Positions 30,288 to 39,799 of a DNA stretch of 64,000 nucleotides are shown in pieces. Below the pieces are notes generated by a model. It made no database searches and was not told where the DNA came from. It worked only from the letters and a program-made list of their open reading frames with translations. Made by a program: the position numbers and the translations under genes. The DNA is from Mycolicibacterium sp. Lineage in GTDB: Bacteria; Actinomycetota; Actinomycetes; Mycobacteriales; Mycobacteriaceae. The stretch is taken from NCBI GenBank assembly GCA_020637165.1, contig JACJWN010000005.1, forward strand, positions 310,001-374,000, in the 5' to 3' direction. Numbering within the stretch: the first letter of the stretch is position 1; every line of letters starts with the position of its first letter.

Positions 30288-31553
30288 ATGGCAGGCGATC
30301 CCGATCCGGCGACGCCGCGGCGTCTTCCGGATCCGCCGTCGGAAGCCGACGACGTCCGCGCTTGGGTGGCCCAGCAGCTCGGAGATCTCTGCACGCCAAC
30401 GGATTCCGATGCCGCCCCCGCCCTGCGTGGCGGGCAGCGGGCCGCCGATGCGGCCCTGCAGGCGTACGACGTGCGCGGCTACGCGCGTCGTCGCAACAAC
30501 GTCTGGCCGCCGGCCACACGCGGCTCGTCCAGACTGTCCCCGTACATCCGGCATGGGCTTCTGACCCTGCGCGAGGTGTGGGACCACGTCGCCTCAGGTC
30601 CGCGCGACGACGTGGCGAAGTTCCGCGACGAACTGCTGTGGCAGGAGTACGCGCGGCATCTCTACGCGCGGGTCGGAACAGCGTCGAGGAAATCGCTGCG
30701 TTTCGCCGTCGATGAGCGCACCGCCGGCGTCGCGCCCGGCGATGCGGACAGTCCGTGGGTGTCCGAGGCGCTGTGCCTGGAATCGTCCTTTGAGGAGCTG
30801 ATGGAGACGGGCTGGCTGACCAATCAGACTCGCATGTGGCTCGCCTCGCACTGGGCCGTTCGCGCCGGGCTCGGTTGGCGCGACGGCGAGGATCTGATGT
30901 TCCGGCACCTACTGGACGGCTCCCGCGCGGCCAACCGGCTGGGCTGGCAGTGGACCGTCGGCGCGCTCACCGGCAAGGCCTACGGGTTCTCCCGGTGGCA
31001 GGTGGAGAAGCGGGCCGCGGGTCTGTGCGCACGGTGCCCGCTGGAGCGGAACTGTACGATCACGGACTGGCCCGACGTCGCCGACCGCGAGCCGCTGGCC
31101 CTGGCCGACCCCCGGTTGCGCCGTGACGATGATCCCGCGGCATCGGCCGGTCCGATGACCGCGCGACACTCCGGTGCCGCCGATGTCGTCTGGCTGACCG
31201 CCGAGAGCTTGAGCGATCGCGACCCCGCTGCCGCGGCCCACCCGGACCTGCCGGTGGTGTTCGTGTTCGACGAGCCGTTGCTGCGCAGGTTGCGGCTTTC
31301 GTCCAACAGGCTGGTGTTCCTCGCGCAGTCGTTGGCCGAACTTTCCACCCGCAGGGAGGTGCAGCTGTGGCGAGGGGATCCGGTCACGGTGCTTCAGGAC
31401 AGACGCCTGGCCACCACGTTCGCACCGGTCCCGGGCTGGACGTCCCGCGCGGGGCGTCTCGACGTGGCGTCCCTTCATCCCTGGCCGTGGCTGCAGCGCC
31501 CGCACGCTGGCTCGGTCACCTCCTACTCGGCTTGGGTCAGGACGCGGGGGTAG
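30288..31553 (+). CDS. Photolyase/cryptochrome-family protein with apparently permuted domains
   Basis: 421 residues. Residues 60-260 resemble the helical FAD-binding domain of photolyases, which is normally C-terminal (SSRLSPYIRHGLLTLREVW; ELLWQEYARHLY; TGWLTNQTRMWLASHWAV; GWQWTVGALTGKAYGF). Residues 298-385 resemble the alpha/beta antenna domain, normally N-terminal (ADVVWLTAESLSDRDP; LPVVFVFDEPLL; WRGDPVTVL). Cysteines C163, C247, C250 and C256 have nearly the spacing of the [4Fe-4S] ligands of FeS-BCP photolyases. The likely role is light-dependent DNA repair or photoreception. It is divergent from the spermidine-synthase-like gene (42 bp). ATG 30288 is the first sensible start. Confidence 0.78.
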   Translation: MAGDPDPATPRRLPDPPSEADDVRAWVAQQLGDLCTPTDSDAAPALRGGQRAADAALQAYDVRGYARRRNNVWPPATRGSSRLSPYIRHGLLTLREVWDHVASGPRDDVAKFRDELLWQEYARHLYARVGTASRKSLRFAVDERTAGVAPGDADSPWVSEALCLESSFEELMETGWLTNQTRMWLASHWAVRAGLGWRDGEDLMFRHLLDGSRAANRLGWQWTVGALTGKAYGFSRWQVEKRAAGLCARCPLERNCTITDWPDVADREPLALADPRLRRDDDPAASAGPMTARHSGAADVVWLTAESLSDRDPAAAAHPDLPVVFVFDEPLLRRLRLSSNRLVFLAQSLAELSTRREVQLWRGDPVTVLQDRRLATTFAPVPGWTSRAGRLDVASLHPWPWLQRPHAGSVTSYSAWVRTRG

Positions 31554-31644
31554 CGCCGTCGGGCTCCTGCGTCGGCGCACCATGGGAACGGGGGTCAGCG
31601 GGCTGGCGTTAGGCTCTTAGGGCGCCGGGCACCTCCGGTCGCAG

Positions 31645-31718
31645 GGGGCGGTAGCTCAGTTGGTTAGAGCCGCGGACTCATAATCCGTTGGTCGCGGGTT
31701 CGAGCCCCGCCCGCCCCA
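31645..31718 (+). tRNA. tRNA with CAT anticodon (elongator Met or Ile2)
   Basis: A 74-nt cloverleaf: acceptor GGGGCGG/CCGCCCC with discriminator A, D-arm GCTCAGTTGGTTAGAGC, anticodon loop CTCATAA, T-arm GCGGGTTCGAGCCCCGC. The G1:C72 pair rules out initiator tRNA. Met versus Ile2 (lysidine-modified) cannot be told from what I can compute. CCA is not encoded. An integrase gene ends 44 bp downstream. Confidence 0.93.
31685..31718 (+). other. Probable integration site (att core) in the 3' half of the tRNA
   Basis: This is inferred from position: tyrosine integrases commonly target the anticodon-to-3' end of a tRNA and lie beside it, as here. The duplicated copy expected at the far end of the element was not found in the window, so the core limits are a guess. 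Confidence 0.35.
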
Positions 31719-31761
31719 CGTCAGAGGGTGTTTTTCGCGATCTGGCCGGCTGAGTCATCGT

Positions 31762-32937
31762 TTATTCATCGTTTATGCCGACGGTTCGGTCCATCAGGGC
31801 CGCTACCTCGGTGTATGTGGTGCCCCGCTTCATGTAGCGGTCCTGGGTCATCGACACGTTCGAGTGGCCGAGTTGGTCTGCCCCGATGCGGGCCGACAGA
31901 CCCTCCTCGTCGATGAGGGTGGCGATCGTCTTTCGGAAGCTGTGACTGCTGACGTCGGGCACCCCGAGGTCGTCGCGGACCTTGCGCCACTGCTTCCCGA
32001 AATTGTTCGGGTCGCGGAGGGTGCCGGCCGTCGAGGGAAAGATGACCCACTGCTGTCCGAGGAAGGGACGGCTCCGCCGGGCCGTGAGGGCGTCGGCGGC
32101 GAACATGGGTAGAGGCACGGTGCGGTAGCCGGCGTCGGTCTTGGGCTCGGGGAGCCGCTTGAGGCCCTCGCCCTTGGCCCGCACGACTTTGCCGGCCACG
32201 CGCAGGGTCGCGTTCTCCTCGTCGAAGTCCTCCCAGCGCAGCGCGAGCAGTTCCGAGCGCCGCAGGCCGGTCGCCATCAAGACCAGGACTGGGTCGACCA
32301 GGTCCAACTCGCGGCAGTACTCCGACTCTGCAAGCTTCGCCCGAAGATCGCGGACTTGTTTCCCGTCGAGGGCCGGAGCGCCTTGGGGTCGTTTCTTCCG
32401 TTCGATCGACTCGACATCCCGGGTGGGATTCGTGCTCAGCGCGTTGGCCATGACCGCCAGCTGCAGCGCGCCGGCCAGGATGGTCTTGGATTGGCGGCCC
32501 ATCGTCGCGCCGTGAGACTTGTTCATGGACCTAATGGCGGCGTCGATTCGTGCTGCCGTCGCCTCGCCCACCCGGAGCCCGCCGATGAAGTTCTTGAGCT
32601 TGGTTGCGTTGTAACGGTAGGTCGACATCGTTGCGGGGGAGCGGCCAATCTCCTCGAGCCGAGTGAGGTGTCGCTCGACAAGGTCATAAACCTTTGTCTC
32701 TGTCGTTACTTCACCCGACATCGCCAGTCGCCTTCGCTCATTGAGAGCCTCGATGAGCGCGTCTTGCGCGAGCTTGCCGTGCTTGTCGTACTCGTCAGCC
32801 GAGCCGAGCCGCTGAACCACGCGGGTGACGCCGTCGAGATCGCGGTACCGGCACCTGGCCAGCCAGACTCCGTCGCCCTGGTAGATCCTCGTGATCTTCC
32901 CGTGGGCGCCGATACGGAGCTGCGGTCTGCCGGGCAT
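31762..32937 (-). CDS. int: Tyrosine-type site-specific integrase
   Basis: 391 residues. An Arm-binding-like N-terminus (ITRIYQGDGVWLARCRYRD) and a SAM-like core-binding domain (about 85-170) precede the catalytic domain. The catalytic set is complete: Arg in GLRRSELLALRW, HxxR in SSHSFRKTIATL, His in LGHSNVSM and Tyr in QDRYMKRGT. It inserts and excises phages or islands at tRNA genes. It reads toward the tRNA, with the stop 44 bp from its 3' end. The element it moved probably extends rightward into the defence genes. ATG 32937. Confidence 0.93.
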   Translation of the reverse strand: MPGRPQLRIGAHGKITRIYQGDGVWLARCRYRDLDGVTRVVQRLGSADEYDKHGKLAQDALIEALNERRRLAMSGEVTTETKVYDLVERHLTRLEEIGRSPATMSTYRYNATKLKNFIGGLRVGEATAARIDAAIRSMNKSHGATMGRQSKTILAGALQLAVMANALSTNPTRDVESIERKKRPQGAPALDGKQVRDLRAKLAESEYCRELDLVDPVLVLMATGLRRSELLALRWEDFDEENATLRVAGKVVRAKGEGLKRLPEPKTDAGYRTVPLPMFAADALTARRSRPFLGQQWVIFPSTAGTLRDPNNFGKQWRKVRDDLGVPDVSSHSFRKTIATLIDEEGLSARIGADQLGHSNVSMTQDRYMKRGTTYTEVAALMDRTVGINDE

Positions 32938-33285
32938 TTCGTCCTATGGCCGTCCCTGGTGGTGGCTTCCGGCAAAACGCCGTCTCTATAGAGGGTCGGG
33001 CATGGTGTCAGTTACAGCAACCACGCGCGCTGGGTACCTCCCGGTTCTGCCGGACCGGCTTTCCCGTACCTGCTGGTCGGTTCCCATGGCTTCCATTTCT
33101 TCCGGAAATCGTTCGGTGTCGGCCCGCGCCACGAGAGGCGGAACCGTTCAGGATTGCCGGCGCGTTGCCGTTCTTGTCGGACGTTCCCTCTAGCGTCTCT
33201 CCTGTTGCCGCGGGTGCCTGGGGAACGCCCGAAGTATCGTGAACGCCCAGGGCCAAGCGTGACCGACCAGTGCAAGGGGGGTGCG
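32938..33285. other. 348-bp non-coding stretch between integrase and HEPN-helicase gene
   Basis: It separates the divergent integrase and HEPN-helicase genes and should hold both promoters. I see no convincing ORF, tRNA or long repeat. The strong Shine-Dalgarno run AAGGGGGG at about 33274-33281 belongs to the downstream gene. Confidence 0.5.
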
Positions 33286-36200
33286 ATGGATCGCGTCGAT
33301 CATCATTCGCTCGTCGGAGAGGCGTTGATGCCGCTGATCGACGGGTTGTCGCCGTTCGTTGCCAAGGTGTTGACGCCGATCGTGCCGCCCGGAACTCAGT
33401 GGCCGGATTTGCTGCGGGCCAAGGATGCTGCCAACGGTCGCCGGGGTGGCGAGTACCGCACCCACGATTTGTCACTGATGCTGCGGGCGATGACCGAACG
33501 TCTCGGAAACGCCGGATATCCGTTTTCTCATCATCTACCTCGCCGTGTTGAGAACTACGTGCGGGAGTTGCGTGAGATCCGCAACCAATGGGCGCACAAC
33601 GAGAAATTCACCGCCGAGCAGGCGTATCGGGCTCTGGACTCTGCCGAGCTTCTGTTGTCCGCGGTCGGCGCCGATGACGAGGCTGCCCGGGTCGCACAGC
33701 TCAAGGCGAAGGTGTCGCCGCTAGCCCAAACTCGGCCGACCGCCCAACAGTCGGTGGCCTCCGAAGCGGGGCCATTGGCGACCGAGACGTTTGTCCGGGG
33801 CCCCGGACAGGTTTCGATGCCGGGAGTCGGGCCGCGGATTGAGATCGCCGCTGTGACCGACCTCAGCTATGCCATGGCGCATTGCCGGATTCCGGTTATT
33901 GAGAGCATCGTCATCGACGGCGCCACAGACAGCGTCCGGGGCGCGGTGGTCGAGGTCGACGTGGTCAGCGCCGACGGCTCCCACGGCGGCCCGCGCGAGG
34001 TCAACCTCGACCTCGCCGTCAACCGGCCCACAGTGCTGCGCACGGTCGACCTCAAGCTGGACCCGGCGTCGATGCTCAATGTCGACGAGCAGCGCCCCGG
34101 CGCTATTCGGGTGGTGTTGCGCGACGGCACGGGGCAAGTGCTCGGCGAGGCGGCCCAAGACGTGACCGTCCTCGCCGCCAACCAGTGGAAGGCAACCCCG
34201 CCACAGTTGGCACTGGAAGTCCTGGCTGCCTACGTGCAACCCAACTCGGCGGCCATCGCAGCCCTGATGCTCGAGGTCTCTGATCGCCTCGCGCAAACCA
34301 CCGGGAACTCGGCCATCGACGGCTATCAGAGCGAGAACCCACAGCGGGTGGACGCGATCGTCGCTGCAGTGTTCGACAGCATGCAGGCCCGCGACATCCG
34401 CTACGCCGAACCACCCGCGAGCTGGGGGGACGATGGTCAGAAGGTTCGCACCCCGGCGGAGGTGCTGGAGGGCCGGCTGGGCACCTGCCTGGACACCACC
34501 CTCACCTTTGCCGCAGTACTGGAGCAGGCCGGTATCAACTCGACCATCTGGGTGCTCAAGGGGCACGCCTTCCTCGGCTACTGGCGCAGCGATTCCGCGC
34601 TGAGCATGGTCTCAAACACCGAGATCGTCGATGTTGTCAATCAGGTGGATCTCGGCAATATCAGGTTGGTGGAAACCACGCTGGTTACCCACGATGCCTC
34701 AGAGGCGGCCTTCGCCGACGCGACCAACGTTCCACGCATCAAGCACCTTTCCGGTGATTTGTCGGACATCATCGGCATTACCGACATCCGGCAGGCCCGC
34801 GAAGCGCGGATTTTCCCGCTGCCCAGCCGGGCTATCGACGGCGACGGCAACGTCGTGGTGACCCAATACGAACCGGGCGCCGGACGCGCCATCGCGCCCT
34901 ACGTGGCGACCCAGGCGCAGACTCGGGCCAAGGACGCTGAATGGGTGCCACCCCGAATCCTGCAGTGGAAGAACGCCTTGCTGGATCTCAGCCTCCGGAA
35001 CAAACTCATCAACTACACCGAACGGGGCGGTTTTCGCGTCGAGGTGCCAGGCCCAGCTCTAGGCCGTTTCGAAGACGCGGTCAACGCCGGCGACGAAATC
35101 ACGATGGTCGCCTCGGACGAGGTCAAGAGCGTCGACGCCGCCCGCGGCATCCGGTTCGGGCGGGATTTGCCCGAACGCGATCGTGAGCTCCTGCTGGCCG
35201 ATAAGCACAGCGCGTACATCGACATCACCGCCGCGTCCTACCAGACCAAGTTGCGGTACCTGGCCAACAAGGCCAAGACGATCGTCGAAGAGACTGGTTC
35301 TAACAACCTCTATCTGGCATTCGGCATGCTGAATTGGCGCTTCAGCGACCGCGATCTTCGCTCCCCTCTGGTTCTGGTGCCGGTCACTCTCTCCACGAAG
35401 AACCGCGGCCAAAGCTATGTGCTGAGCATCGACGAGGCCGGTGCCTCCACTCCGAACTTCTGCCTGTTGGAAAAACTGCGGGTGGCGTTCAACATGCAGA
35501 TTCCCCAGCTGGCCGAGCCCGTCGAGGACGCATCAGGCATCGACCTGGGGGCAGCCTTCGACGCGGTCCGGCGCGCGATCGCCGAAGCGGGCCTGCCCTT
35601 CCGTGTCGAGGAATCGGTGCATCTAACGATCCTGCAATTCGCCAAATTCCCGCTCTGGAAAGATCTCGACGAGTCCTGGAAAGAGTTGTCCCACAACAGT
35701 TTGGTCAAGCATCTCATCGAAACACCGCAGCAGCGGTTCACCGATCCCGTAGCCGACAATCCCGACGTCGACCTCGACCAACTCGGTACCGTGGTGCCGG
35801 TGCCTGCCGATTCTTCACAACTGCGTGCGGTCGCAGACGCGGTCGGCGGGAAGACCTTCGTCCTAGAGGGCCCGCCGGGAACCGGTAAGTCGCAAACCAT
35901 CACAAACCTGCTTGCCCATGCGATGGCCACGGGGCGGCGGGTGCTGTTCGTCGCCGAGAAGCGAGCTGCCCTCGATGTCGTCAAGAAGCGCTTGGATGCG
36001 ATCGGTCTTGGTGCACTCTCGTTGGACCTGCACGACAAATCCGCCCGGCCGGTCGCCGTGCGAGCCCAGATCAAAGAAGCGCTTGAAATGCGCGTCGGCC
36101 ACGATAGGGACCTGCTGCGGACCCAACTACAGACGGCCGAATCCAGTCGCCGCAGTCTCGCGCGCTATGCCCAGCGGCTCCACGCCCCCAACGCCGCCCG

Positions 36201-39200
36201 CCAGTCTCTGTATAGCGCGCGGTCCAGAGAGTTGGCCGCCGATCAAGAGGTCACACCGTTGCAAGTGCCTCAAGAGCTCGTCGCCGACGCCGAAGAAGAC
36301 ACCATCGACGAACTGGCCCGTGTCCTGCGGTTCCTCCCCGAAAAGACAGAGCTCGCCCACCCTCGCCCCGACCACCCCTGGGGCTTTATTGACATCTTGC
36401 CCGCGGGTGGGTTGGACGCCGGGGCGATCCATGCGGTGGCGGTGGCGTTCGACTCATCACTTGCCGACCTTCAACAGGCCGGGGTCTCCCTTGCGAGCCT
36501 CTCGCGCGCAGGCAGCCCGGAGCGGCTGGCCTATTGGGCGCGTCTCAGTGAAGAGCCGCGGTTTCCACTTGGCGCGGTGGACGCGCTGCACACGCCCTCA
36601 GGCCAGGAGCAGCTTGCCGCCATCGAGGCACTGTTGGAGACCATCACGCAGACGCCGCCCGAGTGGCTCACTACCGTTTCTCCGGCGGCCATGGACCTCG
36701 ACCTTCCGGCCATCCACCAGGCGGCGGTGGCTGCCGACGCCTCGGGGTTCTTCGGCCGCAAAAAACGGCGCCGCGCGGTGCTCGCGCAACTGGCCGGCGC
36801 GCTCACTGTTGACGCTGCCACGGTTGATCTAAAGTCGCTGTCCCAACTCACGGCTCAGGTCGGCCAAACCCACGCCCTCGTCGCCGACCTGCGGGCGCGC
36901 GTGGCCGCGCTTCCGGTGCAGGTCTTCGGCTCGGCCTGGAATCCCTTCGACACCCAGCAATCGGCTCGGTTGAGGGGGGTTCTAGGTGCTGTGCGCCGCC
37001 AAGGCGGGGTGCTGTCGGCGCAGCCCGGCGATCCGTGGGTGGCTGATCTACGCGCCTCATATGCCAACACGGCCCAAGGCCAACGCGCCAAGCCGTTACA
37101 GCAACTCGGCTCCAGTTGGGCAGAGCTCGCCGAACTGACGGGCGCATCGCCGACCGGGCAACGCAGCTGGGCCGGCGATCTTTCGTTTCTGGAGAAGTGG
37201 TGGGACACCAGGGCCGCCCGCAGACTGGAGACGACGACCTCAATCGAGAGGTGGGTGGATCTGATCAGCCATCTCGAGCCCCTGCGGCGGGCTGGAATGA
37301 CTGCGGCCAGGTCCGGCATCCTCGACGGCAGCGTTGACGCCGATGACGCCGCGCTGGCATTCGACCGGGGCGTCGCGCAGGCCTCAGTTGTGGAGCGCCT
37401 TCAGGCAACGTCTCTCACCGATTTCGATGTCACGTCCCATAACCGAACCATCGCCCGTTTCACGGCCAGTTCCGCCGCGATCCGCCGCGAGTTGCGCCGA
37501 TCCATCCCAGCGGAACTGCTGGCGCGCAGGACCTTCAATACCGAGGCGGTTAGCGGTCAGGTCGGTGGGCTGCGCCGCCAGTTGGACCGAAAGAGGGGCG
37601 GTATGACTGTGCGGGTCCTGATGGAAAACTACGGCGATCTGATCACCCAGGTCATGCCGTGCACCCTGATGAGCCCCGATTCGGTGGCCAGATTCTTCCC
37701 GGCTGTTGGCGAACTGTTCGACATCGTGGTGTTCGACGAGGCATCCCAGATACGCGTTGCGGACGCGATCGGCGCCATGGGGCGGGCGAAGTCGGTGGTC
37801 GTCGTGGGGGACAGCAAGCAGATGCCGCCCACCAGCTTTGCCGAGGCCAGTGCGGCTATTGACGAGGACGAGGACTACAACCCTGACGTGGTGGTCGACG
37901 AAGAGTCGATTCTGAGCGAGTGCGTGCAGGCCCAGGTTCCCCAGCAGTGGTTGTCATGGCACTACCGGAGCCAGGACGAGTCGCTGATCGCATTCAGCAA
38001 CTTCCACTACTACAACGGCAATCTGGCGTCTTTCCCCGCGCCGCTGAACGCCGACTCTGATCACGGCATTTCATTGGTGCGGGTCGACGGCCATTTCGAA
38101 CGCGCGGGGCGAGGAAAAACTCTGCGGACGAACAGGATTGAAGCCGAAGCGATTGTCGCCGACATTCGGCGCCGATTCGATGAATCACCGGGCCGCGCGC
38201 CCTCGCTGGGAGTGATCACATTCAACGCCCAGCAGCGGGATCTGATTGAGAACTTGTTGCGCGACTGCGGTGACGACCGGATTCCCGAGGCTCTTGACGC
38301 CCCGGATGGGCTGTTCGTGAAGAACCTGGAGAACGTTCAGGGCGATGAGCGGGACACGATTTTGTTCTCGGTGGCTTTCAGCCGCAACGACAACGGTGTG
38401 TTGCCACTGAACTTCGGCCCATTGTCGCGGCCCGGCGGCGAGCGCCGCCTCAACGTCGCCGTCACCCGTGCGCGCAGCGAAGTGGTGCTCTACAGCAGCT
38501 TTGACCCGTCCGAACTACGGGCGGAGCAGACCACTCAGGTGGGAACCAAACATCTGAAGGCCTATCTGGAGATGGCCGCGCGCGGCGTCGAGACGATCAC
38601 CGAGGGCGGCGGGAGACTCCCCGTAATCGACCGTCACCGTGATGAGATCGCCGAGGCGCTGCGGGGCGAAGGACTCATCGTGTCCACCGATGTGGGGCTG
38701 TCGGACTTCCGGGTGGACATTGTCATCGCCGACCCCGACAACCCAGAACGACCCATGGTCGCGGTCTTGCTCGACGGAGAGACATGGTTCGAGCGGCAGA
38801 CCGTGGCCGACCGTGACGGACTTCCCGTCGATGTGCTGGCCAACTTGATGAAGTGGCCGGCGGTGGAACGAGTCTGGCTGCCGGAATGGCTTCACCACCG
38901 ATCCGAGACCATCGCCCGGCTTCGTGACGCGGTACAACGCGCCCAACAGTTGCCGGCGCGACCAGAGGCCGACCCAGAGCCGGCCCAGCCCTGTCCGTCG
39001 AATACCAACTTCGAGGTCATCGACCGAAGAATCTCGTCACTGAAGTCAGCACCGGCGACTCACGGCAGCGCGACATCGCCCAGAACTCATCCGATGCTCA
39101 CCTCGCACCGGGAATGGGCCACGCGGAGAGCTGGGGACGTCAGCGTTCTGGACCAGCTTCCGGGGGCAATGGCCACCGCGAACGTCCGCAGGATCATCCA

Positions 39201-39660
39201 CGCTGTTATCGAGACCGAAGCTCCTGTCCAACAAGATCGCTTGGCCAAGCTTGTCGCCGGCGCCTTCGGCCTCAATCGGGTCAGCGAAGATCGCCGCCGA
39301 GCGATTCAGCGAGCGGTGCCGCGCGAGTTCCGGCGCGGAGATGATGACGAGTTCTATTGGCCGACGAATGTGGACCCGCAGTCTTGGCGGCTGGTTCGAC
39401 GGCCGACAGCAGGGGCAAGCAGACCGCTTGAGGAGGTCAGCCTCATCGAGATCGGCAACGCCCTGCTCATCGTGGCCGAGGAGTCGGGCGGCTCGGCGAA
39501 GGACGAACTCAAGCGAGAGGCGCTGGCACTTTTCGGCGGCCGGCGTCTGACGGCCGCGGTGAGTGATCGGCTGGATGAGGCGATTGACAGGGCGGTCGCA
39601 AGAGGGCTTCTGCGCCTTTCGAGTGCGGGGTTCTTTGTCGCGTCGATCGAGCCCCGGTAG
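33286..39660 (+). CDS. Giant HEPN-DUF4011-helicase-nuclease-DUF3320 protein (anti-phage defence type, Hhe-like)
   Basis: 2124 residues from the ATG at 33286. Domains in order: Swt1-type HEPN with RNQWAH (99-104, the Rx4H RNase motif); transglutaminase-like segment with GTCLDTT (about 399) and GHAFLGYW (about 425); DUF4011 (WKNALLDLSLRNKLINY, about 556). Then a superfamily-1 helicase with Walker A EGPPGTGKSQ (about 861), Walker B VFDEASQ (about 1484), VVGDSKQMPPTSF and motif VI NVAVTRARSE (about 1723). A Vsr/REase-like domain (about 1785-1890; DFRVDIVIAD...VLLDGETW) and DUF3320 (about 1950-2020) follow. Such proteins are linked to phage defence by combining HEPN RNase, helicase and endonuclease. 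No frameshift is visible and motifs are intact. Confidence 0.85.
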   Translation: MDRVDHHSLVGEALMPLIDGLSPFVAKVLTPIVPPGTQWPDLLRAKDAANGRRGGEYRTHDLSLMLRAMTERLGNAGYPFSHHLPRRVENYVRELREIRNQWAHNEKFTAEQAYRALDSAELLLSAVGADDEAARVAQLKAKVSPLAQTRPTAQQSVASEAGPLATETFVRGPGQVSMPGVGPRIEIAAVTDLSYAMAHCRIPVIESIVIDGATDSVRGAVVEVDVVSADGSHGGPREVNLDLAVNRPTVLRTVDLKLDPASMLNVDEQRPGAIRVVLRDGTGQVLGEAAQDVTVLAANQWKATPPQLALEVLAAYVQPNSAAIAALMLEVSDRLAQTTGNSAIDGYQSENPQRVDAIVAAVFDSMQARDIRYAEPPASWGDDGQKVRTPAEVLEGRLGTCLDTTLTFAAVLEQAGINSTIWVLKGHAFLGYWRSDSALSMVSNTEIVDVVNQVDLGNIRLVETTLVTHDASEAAFADATNVPRIKHLSGDLSDIIGITDIRQAREARIFPLPSRAIDGDGNVVVTQYEPGAGRAIAPYVATQAQTRAKDAEWVPPRILQWKNALLDLSLRNKLINYTERGGFRVEVPGPALGRFEDAVNAGDEITMVASDEVKSVDAARGIRFGRDLPERDRELLLADKHSAYIDITAASYQTKLRYLANKAKTIVEETGSNNLYLAFGMLNWRFSDRDLRSPLVLVPVTLSTKNRGQSYVLSIDEAGASTPNFCLLEKLRVAFNMQIPQLAEPVEDASGIDLGAAFDAVRRAIAEAGLPFRVEESVHLTILQFAKFPLWKDLDESWKELSHNSLVKHLIETPQQRFTDPVADNPDVDLDQLGTVVPVPADSSQLRAVADAVGGKTFVLEGPPGTGKSQTITNLLAHAMATGRRVLFVAEKRAALDVVKKRLDAIGLGALSLDLHDKSARPVAVRAQIKEALEMRVGHDRDLLRTQLQTAESSRRSLARYAQRLHAPNAARQSLYSARSRELAADQEVTPLQVPQELVADAEEDTIDELARVLRFLPEKTELAHPRPDHPWGFIDILPAGGLDAGAIHAVAVAFDSSLADLQQAGVSLASLSRAGSPERLAYWARLSEEPRFPLGAVDALHTPSGQEQLAAIEALLETITQTPPEWLTTVSPAAMDLDLPAIHQAAVAADASGFFGRKKRRRAVLAQLAGALTVDAATVDLKSLSQLTAQVGQTHALVADLRARVAALPVQVFGSAWNPFDTQQSARLRGVLGAVRRQGGVLSAQPGDPWVADLRASYANTAQGQRAKPLQQLGSSWAELAELTGASPTGQRSWAGDLSFLEKWWDTRAARRLETTTSIERWVDLISHLEPLRRAGMTAARSGILDGSVDADDAALAFDRGVAQASVVERLQATSLTDFDVTSHNRTIARFTASSAAIRRELRRSIPAELLARRTFNTEAVSGQVGGLRRQLDRKRGGMTVRVLMENYGDLITQVMPCTLMSPDSVARFFPAVGELFDIVVFDEASQIRVADAIGAMGRAKSVVVVGDSKQMPPTSFAEASAAIDEDEDYNPDVVVDEESILSECVQAQVPQQWLSWHYRSQDESLIAFSNFHYYNGNLASFPAPLNADSDHGISLVRVDGHFERAGRGKTLRTNRIEAEAIVADIRRRFDESPGRAPSLGVITFNAQQRDLIENLLRDCGDDRIPEALDAPDGLFVKNLENVQGDERDTILFSVAFSRNDNGVLPLNFGPLSRPGGERRLNVAVTRARSEVVLYSSFDPSELRAEQTTQVGTKHLKAYLEMAARGVETITEGGGRLPVIDRHRDEIAEALRGEGLIVSTDVGLSDFRVDIVIADPDNPERPMVAVLLDGETWFERQTVADRDGLPVDVLANLMKWPAVERVWLPEWLHHRSETIARLRDAVQRAQQLPARPEADPEPAQPCPSNTNFEVIDRRISSLKSAPATHGSATSPRTHPMLTSHREWATRRAGDVSVLDQLPGAMATANVRRIIHAVIETEAPVQQDRLAKLVAGAFGLNRVSEDRRRAIQRAVPREFRRGDDDEFYWPTNVDPQSWRLVRRPTAGASRPLEEVSLIEIGNALLIVAEESGGSAKDELKREALALFGGRRLTAAVSDRLDEAIDRAVARGLLRLSSAGFFVASIEPR

Positions 39661-39799
39661 GAGGTTGCTGTCATCGACCCTGCGCTCTACCTCACGATGG
39701 ATCTGGCCTCCGTGTAGGCAGATTGCGCTGCGGCGATATCGCCAATCCGCGCCCCCAACGTCGCCACCGCCAAGTCCGCTGGCAGTGCCGCCGAAAACT

